The notes under the pieces: model-generated | The model's input: only the letters and a program-made list of their open reading frames with translations | Database searches by the model: none | Told to the model about the DNA's origin: nothing | Translations under genes and position numbers: made by a program | Assembly: GCA_035292425.1 (NCBI GenBank) | Contig: DATDQD010000200.1 | Coordinates: 1 to 5,916, forward strand | Reading direction: 5' to 3' | Length of the DNA: 5,916 nucleotides | Origin: SZUA-254 sp035292425 | GTDB taxonomy: Bacteria; Bacteroidota; Ignavibacteria; UBA10030; SZUA-254 | Shown: piece by piece, positions 1 through 5,915 of the stretch | How positions within the stretch are numbered: the stretch's first letter is position 1 | How the letters are laid out: each line of letters opens with the position of its first letter

Positions 1-1
1 C

Positions 2-244
2 GATCCCGCCGTGACCGACACGCTCATCGCGATGCGGAAGGAGGGCTCGGTCTTGGCACAGGTGATGCTCGGATACTGTTACGAACGGGGCCGGGGACTA
101 CCGGCGAGCATCCCGCGGGCGGTGGCCTTCTACAGGAAGGCGGCCCAGCGGGGGAGCAGGATGGCCTACGATGCCCTCATGATCCTCCACGACGGAAGGC
201 GGCCGCCCGGCCCGGAATTCAGCGTGGAAGACGCTGGGGAATGA
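2..244 (+). CDS. Sel1-repeat protein, C-terminal fragment (5' end outside window)
   Basis: The frame is open to the left edge of the window, so this is probably the end of a longer gene. A GTG at 11 is a possible start, but it has no visible ribosome binding site. The peptide carries one nearly complete Sel1-like (SLR) repeat, roughly LAQVMLGYCYERGRGL followed by AVAFYRKAAQRG. A second helix pair then begins (MAYDALMILHDG) and breaks off, leaving a short polar tail ending VEDAGE. SLR units are TPR-like helical hairpins that serve as protein-interaction scaffolds and normally occur in tandem, which supports truncation by the window edge. No catalytic residues are visible and the function is unknown. 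The gene converges on pabA, with 36 bp between the two stop codons and no clear terminator in the gap. The domain call is fairly secure; the extent of the gene is not known. Confidence 0.6.
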   Translation, partial: DPAVTDTLIAMRKEGSVLAQVMLGYCYERGRGLPASIPRAVAFYRKAAQRGSRMAYDALMILHDGRRPPGPEFSVEDAGE

Positions 245-280
245 AATCGCCCCTGGAGAGGAATTCGGCGGGGAGCGTCT

Positions 281-856
281 TCAACGGTCGCGGAGCCAGT
301 TTGCGAGGATCTCCCGGCCGAGCGGCGTCATGACCGACTCGGGGTGGAATTGCACCCCGTGCACGTCATATTCCCTGTGCGACAGGGCCATGATCTCGCC
401 GTCGGTCGAGAGAGCCGTGATTTTCAGGCATGACGGGAACGGATCGGGTGCGACAGTCCAGGAATGATAGAGGCCGGCGCTGAATTCATCAGGGAGGTTG
501 TCGAAGAGGTGACATCCGCGGTCCCTGATCGTCACGGTCCGCCCGACCCCGTGATCCGGGCGGGGCAGCCTGACGAGGCGTCCGCCGAAGACCCCGGCGA
601 TCGCCTGGTGGCCGAGACAGACGCCGAGGATGCTCTTCGTCGCGGCGTGCGTTCTGATGAGTTCGCGCACGGCGCCCGCTTCGAACGGTGTGCCCGGCCC
701 CGGCGAAATCAACACCCTGCTGTAACGTCCGACGTCCTCCCCCGGGATCCTGTCGTTCTTCACGACGGAGAACCCCCTCCCCGTCTCCGCGATCAGGGCG
801 GTCAGGTTGCAGGTGAACGAATCGTAATTGTCTACGACGAGGACGTCGCCGGTCAT
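281..856 (-). CDS. pabA: Aminodeoxychorismate synthase, glutamine amidotransferase subunit (PabA/TrpG family)
   Basis: A complete 191-residue class I glutamine amidotransferase, the usual length for PabA/TrpG. It hydrolyses glutamine in the cytoplasm and passes ammonia to PabB. Visible motifs are the N-terminal VLVVDNYDSFTCNL, the oxyanion-strand SPGPGTP (residues 51-57), the nucleophile loop GVCLGHQ with Cys80, and HGVQFHPES with His171 and Glu173, so the Cys-His-Glu triad is intact. The ATG at 856 places DNYDSF at the usual distance from the start. There is no clear Shine-Dalgarno sequence upstream. Sequence alone cannot separate PabA from TrpG, and some bacteria share one subunit between both enzymes. 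I call it pabA because it lies next to pabB and pabC and no trp gene is in the window. It is transcribed divergently from pabB, with 58 bp between the start codons. The residue after DNYDSFT is Cys rather than the common Tyr, a minor variation. Confidence 0.92.
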   Translation of the reverse strand: MTGDVLVVDNYDSFTCNLTALIAETGRGFSVVKNDRIPGEDVGRYSRVLISPGPGTPFEAGAVRELIRTHAATKSILGVCLGHQAIAGVFGGRLVRLPRPDHGVGRTVTIRDRGCHLFDNLPDEFSAGLYHSWTVAPDPFPSCLKITALSTDGEIMALSHREYDVHGVQFHPESVMTPLGREILANWLRDR

Positions 857-914
857 GCGCGATTGAACCCGATTGATCTTTGTCGTACCTTCAATCTACT
901 CATAATTGCACGAC
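857..914. promoter_or_regulatory. Shared divergent promoter region of pabA and pabBC
   Basis: These 58 bp are all that separates the pabA and pabB start codons, so both promoters must lie here or extend into the coding ends. It is more AT-rich than its surroundings. Against the known Bacteroidetes pattern (TTG, about 19-21 nt, TAnnTTTG), the plus strand has TTG at 863-865, a 20-nt spacer and TACCTTCA at 886-893. The minus strand has TAGATTGA (891-898, read right to left) with a TTG about 21 nt upstream, inside the first codons of pabB. The two -7-like elements would overlap. An alternative is a sigma70-like CATAAT at 901-906 with a poor -35. All these matches are partial and were found by eye. 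No operator or riboswitch is recognisable. Confidence 0.35.
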
Positions 915-1889
915 ATGAGCAAGAAAGACGATGCCATCCGGGAGATGAACCGCCTCGGCGGACGGGGAGAACCTTTTTTGTTCGTGATCGATTTCGACAT
1001 GGAAGCGCCGGAAGTCCTCACGCCGTCCGGGGCATCGGACCGGGGCATACTCTACGATATCGGCGGGGCGACCAATGCCCGCCTCCAGCAGGCCCGGGAG
1101 ACGCCGTTGACGTTCAGGAAATTCCCCCTTCCGTTCGCCGACTACCGGCTCGCGTTCGACGCAGTGCAGGCGGAACTCGGGAACGGCAATTCCTATTTGC
1201 TCAACCTGACATTTCCCACCCGGATCGAAACCGACCTGGGCCTCGGGGAGATCTTCCACGCCGGCCCGGCGAAATACCGTCTCCTCTTTCCGGGGCGCTT
1301 TGTCTGTTTTTCGCCCGAGCGCTTTGTCCGGATTTCCGACGGAGTCATTTCGTCCTGCCCGATGAAGGGGACCATCGACGCCTCAGCGCCGGACGCCGAG
1401 GCCGCAATCATGGAAAACCCGAAGGAACTCGCCGAGCACACGACGATCGTCGACCTGATTCGGAACGACCTGAACATGGTCTCGACCGGCGTGAAAGTTG
1501 AGCGCTTCCGGTACATCGACCGGATCTCCACCAACCGCGGGGAGATCCTGCAGGTGAGCTCGCTGATCACCGGGCGACTGCCGGGCGATTACCGGGAACG
1601 GATCGGGACCATCCTCTTCTCGATGCTGCCGGCAGGTTCCGTCACCGGTGCGCCGAAGAAGAAAACGGTTGAAATCATCCGGCGGGTGGAGGCCGGGCCG
1701 AGGGGGTTTTACACCGGGATCGCGGGATACTTCGACGGGACGACGCTCGACAGCGGCGTGATGATCAGGTTCATCGAGCGCACGAATGAAGGAATGTACT
1801 ACCGGAGCGGCGGCGGCATCACCGCCCAGAGCGACGCGGAATCGGAATACGACGAAATGGTCGGTAAGGTCTATGTCCCTGCTTTTTGA
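915..1889 (+). CDS. pabB: Aminodeoxychorismate synthase component I (short PabB)
   Basis: A 324-residue chorismate-utilising enzyme that converts chorismate and ammonia to 4-amino-4-deoxychorismate in folate synthesis, acting with PabA. The C-terminal chorismate-binding domain is complete. It has GNSYLLNLTFPTRI (about 91-104), CPMKGTIDAS with the expected catalytic Lys151, and ELAEHTTIVDLIRNDLNMVS (171-190). It continues with LPAGSVTGAPKKKTVEII (238-255), RGFYTGIAGYFDG (263-275), and the C-terminal GGGI and EYDEMVGK (299-318) carrying probable Mg-binding Glu residues. E. coli PabB is about 450 residues, so most of the N-terminal subdomain is missing here; short forms like this are normal in Bacteroidetes and some other groups. 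I chose the ATG at 915. A TTG at 906 would add three residues, and neither has a Shine-Dalgarno sequence. The KGTIDA context and neighbouring pabC favour PabB over TrpE. The stop overlaps the pabC start by 17 bp. Confidence 0.93.
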   Translation: MSKKDDAIREMNRLGGRGEPFLFVIDFDMEAPEVLTPSGASDRGILYDIGGATNARLQQARETPLTFRKFPLPFADYRLAFDAVQAELGNGNSYLLNLTFPTRIETDLGLGEIFHAGPAKYRLLFPGRFVCFSPERFVRISDGVISSCPMKGTIDASAPDAEAAIMENPKELAEHTTIVDLIRNDLNMVSTGVKVERFRYIDRISTNRGEILQVSSLITGRLPGDYRERIGTILFSMLPAGSVTGAPKKKTVEIIRRVEAGPRGFYTGIAGYFDGTTLDSGVMIRFIERTNEGMYYRSGGGITAQSDAESEYDEMVGKVYVPAF

Positions 1890-2472
1890 GACGATCAGGG
1901 TCGCCGGGAGGAGGCTCTGCCACCTTGAATACCATAACGCCCGGCTGAACAGCAGCCGGCTGGAACTGTTCGGCGCCGGGGACTTCATCGATCTCGGGAA
2001 AGAGGTCGCGATACCGGTCGGGCTGGGAGCGGGTGAGTTCAGGTGCCGCGTGACATACGGAGAGAGGATCGACGGGGTCACCTTCACGCCGTACGTCCGG
2101 AAAACGGTCAGGTCCCTGACCCTCGTCGACGCCGCGGGACTCGGGTACGCGCACAAGTACGCTGACAGGTCCGGCATCGGACTACTTCTGGCGGGAGTGA
2201 AGACGGACGATATTCTCATCGTCAGGGACGAACTCGTGACCGACACGTCGTACGCGAACATCGCCTTCTTCGACGGCGGGAAATGGCTGACGCCGGCCTC
2301 CCCCCTCCTCCGGGGCACGACAAGGGCCCGGCTCCTGGACGAAGGACGCATTCATCCCGAAGAGATCAGGACTGCAGACCTCGGCCGATTTTCCACGGCC
2401 GTCCTGATGAACGCGATGCTGGGTTTCGATCTGGATCACCGCATCCCGACGGGGGAAATCAGGCCTCTGTGA
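1873..2472 (+). CDS. pabC: Aminodeoxychorismate lyase, class IV aminotransferase fold (PabC-like)
   Basis: A 199-residue PLP-dependent fold-type IV protein predicted to split 4-amino-4-deoxychorismate into p-aminobenzoate and pyruvate. Features in order are LFETIRV with HLEYHNARLNSSR near the N-terminus (4-29), FRCRVTYG (57-63), HKYADRS with the probable PLP Lys95, DDILIVRDELVTDTSYANIAFFDGGKW (112-138), and PLLRGTTRARLLDEG (144-158). At 199 residues it is shorter than E. coli PabC (about 270), matching the compact class IV proteins that accompany short PabB. The position that is usually Glu in IlvE-type enzymes is Asp124. The frame is open further upstream, but the ATG at 1873 is chosen because it lies in the last codons of pabB, follows an AAGG at 1866-1869, and gives the expected N-terminus. 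The 17-bp overlap with pabB implies translational coupling. A related D-amino-acid or branched-chain aminotransferase is possible by fold, but context favours PabC. Confidence 0.87.
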   Translation: MSLLFETIRVAGRRLCHLEYHNARLNSSRLELFGAGDFIDLGKEVAIPVGLGAGEFRCRVTYGERIDGVTFTPYVRKTVRSLTLVDAAGLGYAHKYADRSGIGLLLAGVKTDDILIVRDELVTDTSYANIAFFDGGKWLTPASPLLRGTTRARLLDEGRIHPEEIRTADLGRFSTAVLMNAMLGFDLDHRIPTGEIRPL

Positions 2473-2488
2473 CCGCCGGGTGAGAAGT

Positions 2489-2511
2489 CCCCCCTTCCCC
2501 CCCCTCCCCCC
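2489..2511 (-). other. G-rich tract in convergent gap, G-quadruplex-capable
   Basis: On the plus strand this is six C, two T, eight C, one T and six C; the minus strand is therefore runs of six, eight and six G. The central run can be split, giving at least four G-triplets with very short loops, which meets the usual G-quadruplex pattern. It lies between the converging ends of pabC (stop at 2472) and the oxidoreductase gene (stop at 2572). It could be read as RNA in the 3' end of the oxidoreductase transcript. Nearer that stop, GCCCCG (2529-2534) and CGGGGC (2566-2571) could pair over a 31-nt loop. Neither element is followed by a T run, so a standard intrinsic terminator is not evident. Confidence 0.5.
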
Positions 2512-2571
2512 GCGGTCGCGGCCCGCATGCCCCGGACACGCGCGGAATCCCTCAGGTCTCTCTCGCGGGGC

Positions 2572-3954
2572 TTAGATCCGCACCTCCATGATCTTTCCGT
2601 TCTTCCGGCTTTCCTCCGAGCGGAACGCCATCAGGTGGCTCTCCATCGAGGCGCCGATGGTGGAGGTGAGCAGTTCGGGCTTGTGCTGGGAGGATGCCTG
2701 GATGAAATCGTGCACGAGGCCGTGGTCCCCTCCCCCGTGTCCCGAAGAGATCGTTGCATTCTCGTTCGTGTTCCAGCGGGCGGTTTCCCCGGTTTTAAAA
2801 TTCGCGACGTAGAGGTCGTCCTCGTCGCCCACGATATCGCCCATCGAGCCCATGATCCTGGTCCGCCGGCCGCCGTAGCTCGTGTGGGCCTCCATGCTGA
2901 AGTTCACCGTGATGTCGTCTTCGAATTCCATGATGACGGTCTGGTGATCCACGACGTCGTTGTCACACCGGTAGACGCACCGGCCGTACGGTCCATTCTT
3001 CAGGTGTTCCATGATCGCCGGGCCCTTGTCTCCCTCCGCCGGGAGGTCCATATGACCCAGCCAGCTCCGGTTTTTATAGTAAATCTTCAGGGCGCTGTAC
3101 GGGCACTCGGCCTCGACCGGGCAGCCGTCGGTGCAGCGCGCCGTACTGCCGGCGGGAGCGTTCTCTTCTTTAAACCAGCTCAGCGAACCGAACGACGCCG
3201 TCTTCCTGCACGGCCTGCCGATAACCCAGCGGAGGAAGTCCATGTCGTGGCACGATTTCGCGAGGAGCATGAAATTCGATTCGTCGGAGCGGCGCCAGTT
3301 CCCGCGGACGAACGAGTGCGACATGTGCACGTGCTCCACCGGCTCCATGTGCTGGACGCTGATGATACGGCCGAGGGCCCCGGAGTCAGCGACCTCCTTC
3401 ATCTTGCGGAAGTAGGGCGCATACCGGAGGACGTGGCAGACCGCGACGACGCGGTCGTTCTTCATCGCGAGGTCAAGAATTTCCGAGCATTCCCGCCAGG
3501 TCTGGGCTATCGGTTTTTCGAGGATCAGGTCGTACCCCATCGCCAGGGCCGCCATCGCGGGCCCGTGGTGAAGATGATCGGGGGTGGTGATGAACACGGC
3601 GTCGGCGAACTTCGGCACGTCGAAGACATGTTCCCAGGTGACGAACCGGCGCTTGTCCTCGATCCCGTACTTCGCCGCAAAGCGGTCGTTCCGGAGCTGG
3701 ATCGGTTCGGCGACGCCCACCATTTTCAATTCGTCGGGATACTTGAACGCGTACGACGAGTAGGTGTTGCCCCGGTTTCCCGCGCCGCAGACGATCGCCG
3801 TGAGCGGCCTGTCGGGGGGACGGAAAGCGGGATTGGGCGTTATCACGACAGGCCGGGCGACGAGATCGGCAAGCGACGGGCCGGCGACGATACCGCCGGT
3901 GACCGCGGCGCCGACGCTCCTCAGCCAGTGTCTTCTGGACCATTCCGGTTTCAT
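2572..3954 (-). CDS. Gfo/Idh/MocA family oxidoreductase with twin-arginine signal
   Basis: A 460-residue NAD(P)-dependent dehydrogenase-type protein. It starts with a twin-arginine signal, SRRHWLRS (6-13), then a Gly/Ala-rich hydrophobic stretch to about residue 25, so export in folded form is predicted. The Rossmann domain follows, with IVCGAGNRG (54-62), VAEP (81-84), TTPDHLHH (123-130) and the family's EKP at 146-148. The substrate domain has LGRI (194-197), RGNW (217-220) and KSCHDMDFLRW (233-243) with the Lys233 and His236-Asp237 expected in the active site. A cysteine cluster, Cys274, Cys278 and Cys284 in the segment ending ECPYSALKIYY, plus Cys327 and Cys330, may bind a metal; this cluster recurs in a subgroup of the family. 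The start is set by a strong AGGAGG and by the signal peptide, although the frame stays open upstream. Gfo/Idh/MocA members act on sugars, inositols and glycosides, and Tat-bearing relatives include GH109 glycosidases. The substrate here is unknown. The gene follows the DASS transporter gene after 98 bp. Confidence 0.93.
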   Translation of the reverse strand: MKPEWSRRHWLRSVGAAVTGGIVAGPSLADLVARPVVITPNPAFRPPDRPLTAIVCGAGNRGNTYSSYAFKYPDELKMVGVAEPIQLRNDRFAAKYGIEDKRRFVTWEHVFDVPKFADAVFITTPDHLHHGPAMAALAMGYDLILEKPIAQTWRECSEILDLAMKNDRVVAVCHVLRYAPYFRKMKEVADSGALGRIISVQHMEPVEHVHMSHSFVRGNWRRSDESNFMLLAKSCHDMDFLRWVIGRPCRKTASFGSLSWFKEENAPAGSTARCTDGCPVEAECPYSALKIYYKNRSWLGHMDLPAEGDKGPAIMEHLKNGPYGRCVYRCDNDVVDHQTVIMEFEDDITVNFSMEAHTSYGGRRTRIMGSMGDIVGDEDDLYVANFKTGETARWNTNENATISSGHGGGDHGLVHDFIQASSQHKPELLTSTIGASMESHLMAFRSEESRKNGKIMEVRI

Positions 3955-3957
3955 GGG

Positions 3958-3965
3958 TTCCTCCT
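3958..3965 (-). promoter_or_regulatory. Strong Shine-Dalgarno of the oxidoreductase gene
   Basis: On the minus strand the sequence AGGAGGAA ends 3 nt before the ATG at 3954, with 5 nt between AGGAGG and the start codon. This is a near-perfect match to the 16S anti-Shine-Dalgarno sequence. It fixes the start of this gene, whose reading frame is otherwise open far upstream. The other genes in the window show no comparable site. Confidence 0.85.
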
Positions 3966-3996
3966 GGGATAAAGTAATCAGTGGGCGGATCGGTGA

Positions 3997-4002
3997 ATTG
4001 TA
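3997..4002 (-). promoter_or_regulatory. Possible -10 element upstream of the oxidoreductase gene
   Basis: The stretch 3964-4026 is the most AT-rich part of the right half of the window. Read on the minus strand it contains TACAAT (4002-3997), a five-of-six match to TATAAT. This would place transcription initiation about 35 nt before the ATG. I see no good -35 hexamer at 16-18 bp upstream, and the Bacteroidetes-type TAnnTTTG is not clear either. This is a weak call based on composition and one hexamer. Confidence 0.25.
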
Positions 4003-4034
4003 CGGAAAATTATTGAAGAATACACAGGGCTCCG

Positions 4035-4051
4035 GCGGGGATCCCCCCCGC
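4035..4051 (-). terminator. GC-rich hairpin just after the transporter stop codon
   Basis: GCGGGG (4035-4040) can pair with CCCCGC (4046-4051) around a 5-nt loop, giving a 6-bp all-GC stem that begins one base after the transporter stop on the minus strand. There is no T run downstream, so it may only attenuate read-through or protect the 3' end of the message rather than fully terminate. It separates the transporter gene from the oxidoreductase gene. Confidence 0.3.
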
Positions 4052-4052
4052 T

Positions 4053-5612
4053 TCAGAAAATTCCAATCAGCCTGTCGGCGAGGACGAAAATCACGAAAAC
4101 CGTCATCAGCCCGCCGATGATATCGAGCATGATACCGGTCCTGATCATCGACCTGAGGGGGACGCGGCCCGTGCCGTACACCAGGGCGTTCGGGGGGGTC
4201 GCCACGGGGAGCATGAATCCCATGGACGCGGCCGTTGCCGCCCCGACGGCGATCATCACCGGATCGACCCCGGACTGCGACGCGATGCCGATGACCACCG
4301 GGACCATCATCGACGTCACGGCCGTATTGGAGGTGACCTCGGAGAGAAAATCCATGACGAAGACCACGACCAGCAGGAGCGCCAGGGGCGACAGCGTCCC
4401 GAACATTTCCACGGCGGGAAGGACGATCCAGGAGGCGAGTCCCGATCTGAACATCGCGTCGGAGAGCGCGATGCCGCCGCCGAAAAGGATGAGCGTGCCC
4501 CAGTCCACGAATTTCGTGTCCTCCCAGCCGAGGAGGAACCCCCGCCCGCGCGAACCGGCGGGCAAAACGAAAAGCATCACCCCGCAGAACAGCCCGATGG
4601 AATATTCGTCCACCCACTCCAGCCGGCCGCCGAGAGCCGCCGGCAGGATCGCGCCCCAGAACGGGTTGCTCACCCAGAGGACCACCGCCGCGGCCAGCAC
4701 GCCGAGGGTCCCCTTCTCTCCTCCCGACAGCGGCCCGAGGGCCGCGTACTCTTTCATGAGGCGCTCCCGTTCGCCGGTGAGCCGGATGATTTCCGGAGGA
4801 TGGGTTTTCAGGAGCAGGAGCCAGGCCGCCGGGAGCATCAGCGCCACGTAGGGAACACCGAACTTCATCCAGTCCAGGAACGAGATGGGATCGTACGACG
4901 GATCGCCGCCGAAAGTCGCGTCGAGGATGCCGAGGGCGATGCCGTTGGGCGGCGTGCCGATGATCGTCCCGACCCCCCCGATTGAAGCGGACCACGCGAT
5001 CCCGAGCATGACGGCCGTCCCGTACCGCGACTTTCCCGGTTCGGCCTCGAACATCGACAGGAGGCCCAGGCCGATCGGGATCATCATCGCCGCCGCGGCG
5101 GTGTTGGAGATCCACATCGAAATGAATGCCGTGGCGCTCATGATCCCGAGGAGGATCTTCCTCGAGTCGCCGGCGATGTTTCCCCTGCTGAGGAACCAGA
5201 GCGTGAACCTCCGGTCGAGCCTCCATTTCTGCATCGCGGCCGCCAGCAAGAATCCCCCAAGGAAGAGGAAGATGACCGGGCTGGCATAATGCCGGAGGAC
5301 GTTGGGGGGCGTGAGGGGATACAGGTCAGCCCCGGAAACACCCGAGATGTGGAGGAAGGGCAGAAGCACGGCGGGGAGGAGCGCGGTGACCGGAAGCGGC
5401 ACCGCCTCGGTGAACCACCAGACGACCATCAGCAGGAGCAGCGCGAAAACGGACTGCATCGATTGGGCGAGGTGTTCCGGGCTGAGCGACGCCCCGGTTT
5501 CCGCCACCGTCGCGGCGGCGGCCCCGATGAAGGAGCCGGACGTGGGGAGCAGGTGCAAAAGGAGGAAGACAACGATTCCCGAGAGAAAACCGATTGTTTT
5601 AATCGGCGTCAT
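4053..5612 (-). CDS. SLC13/DASS family sodium-coupled anion transporter
   Basis: A 519-residue inner-membrane protein of the divalent anion:Na+ symporter family (CitT/SdcS/INDY type), which moves di- or tricarboxylates, or sometimes sulfate. Both halves of the inverted repeat are present and carry the family signatures: SNTAAAAMMIPI (first SNT at 169-171) with TIIGTPPNG (216-224), and SNTAVTSMMVPV (second SNT at 428-430) with VATPPNALVYG (470-480). These form the Na+ and carboxylate sites in known structures. About eleven to twelve hydrophobic segments are visible, including 7-23, 55-88, 112-127, 153-186, 197-229, 372-400, 407-444 and 489-516, with a charged loop at about 270-300. The length is slightly above the 460-490 common in bacterial members. 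The ATG at 5612 is the first start after an in-frame stop at 5651-5649, although no Shine-Dalgarno is visible and the 15 bases before it are GC-rich. Conserved motifs fix the family but not the substrate. It lies 36 bp after the upstream gene's stop, so co-transcription with it is plausible. Confidence 0.94.
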   Translation of the reverse strand: MTPIKTIGFLSGIVVFLLLHLLPTSGSFIGAAAATVAETGASLSPEHLAQSMQSVFALLLLMVVWWFTEAVPLPVTALLPAVLLPFLHISGVSGADLYPLTPPNVLRHYASPVIFLFLGGFLLAAAMQKWRLDRRFTLWFLSRGNIAGDSRKILLGIMSATAFISMWISNTAAAAMMIPIGLGLLSMFEAEPGKSRYGTAVMLGIAWSASIGGVGTIIGTPPNGIALGILDATFGGDPSYDPISFLDWMKFGVPYVALMLPAAWLLLLKTHPPEIIRLTGERERLMKEYAALGPLSGGEKGTLGVLAAAVVLWVSNPFWGAILPAALGGRLEWVDEYSIGLFCGVMLFVLPAGSRGRGFLLGWEDTKFVDWGTLILFGGGIALSDAMFRSGLASWIVLPAVEMFGTLSPLALLLVVVFVMDFLSEVTSNTAVTSMMVPVVIGIASQSGVDPVMIAVGAATAASMGFMLPVATPPNALVYGTGRVPLRSMIRTGIMLDIIGGLMTVFVIFVLADRLIGIF

Positions 5613-5648
5613 GGGCCGGGGACCCGGGCGGAAAAACCGGTCATCGGA

Positions 5649-5915
5649 TCATACCAGGCGGAAACCGATGTTCGAAAGTTCCGCCGCCGGAAACGACGGG
5701 GAATCCGAACGGACCACCGACGTCGCCGGAAACTCCCGCCGGAGGGGATAATTGTTCCGCAGGCCGATGAAATATCCGGGCCGTTCTTCAGGCGGCATGG
5801 CGTTCACTTTTCTCAGTTCGCCGTCGTCCCTCATGATCGCGTAGCATCCGCGCACGACGCGGCGGATCGTCTCCTCGGGGTCTCTGTCGGAATCACGCCC
5901 CTCACCCGCCGGATC
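5649..5915 (-). CDS. C-terminal fragment of a possible SUMF1/FGE-fold protein
   Basis: The frame is open to the right edge of the window, giving 88 residues of the C-terminal end; the true start lies outside. A GTG at 5855 is an internal codon rather than a convincing start. The end, LSNIGFRLV, closely resembles the SNxGFR ending of the formylglycine-generating enzyme (SUMF1) superfamily. RRVVRGCYAIM, about 60 residues earlier, resembles the VxRGGSW strand of that fold. That pair of landmarks is the whole basis for the call. The only cysteine in the visible part is in RGC, so the two catalytic cysteines found near the C-terminus of true FGE enzymes are not evident. A non-catalytic or EgtB/GldK-like member of the fold is more likely. 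It could also be unrelated. It is on the same strand as the transporter gene and ends 36 bp upstream of it. Confidence 0.45.
   Translation of the reverse strand, partial: DPAGEGRDSDRDPEETIRRVVRGCYAIMRDDGELRKVNAMPPEERPGYFIGLRNNYPLRREFPATSVVRSDSPSFPAAELSNIGFRLV

Noticed and set aside
245..280. Possible terminator between the Sel1-repeat gene and pabA
   Set aside because: Only short imperfect pairings (for example CGCC with GGCG) can be drawn and there is no T run on either strand.
464..1501. A plus-strand open frame (345 codons) across pabA, the divergent gap and part of pabB
   Set aside because: It overlaps two genes with intact catalytic motifs and its translation is Arg/Pro-rich low-complexity text without a recognisable domain.
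1383..2351. A minus-strand open frame (322 codons) opposite pabB and pabC
   Set aside because: It is antisense to two genes with conserved motifs and has no recognisable domain or ribosome binding site.
2527..3972. A long plus-strand open frame (481 codons) opposite the oxidoreductase gene
   Set aside because: It mirrors almost exactly the extent of a well-supported gene, its translation is rich in Arg, Val and His with no motif, and such antisense frames are common in GC-rich coding DNA.
4117..4851. A plus-strand open frame (244 codons) opposite the transporter gene
   Set aside because: It is antisense to membrane-segment codons of a clear DASS transporter; the Thr/Ser/Pro-rich product is the usual by-product of that.
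2572..5226. An uninterrupted minus-strand frame running from inside the transporter gene into the oxidoreductase, suggesting an 884-residue fusion
   Set aside because: The upstream part is an out-of-frame reading of the transporter, rich in Arg, Gly and Pro with no recognisable domain. The oxidoreductase has its own strong ribosome site and an N-terminal twin-arginine signal that would make no sense in the middle of a protein.
5613..5648. GC-rich inverted bases (GCCCGGGTCCCCGGC on the minus strand) just before the transporter ATG, as an RNA switch or terminator
   Set aside because: The stem is about five pairs with a bulge and a 4-nt loop, with no T run, and is what GC-rich spacer DNA often gives by chance.
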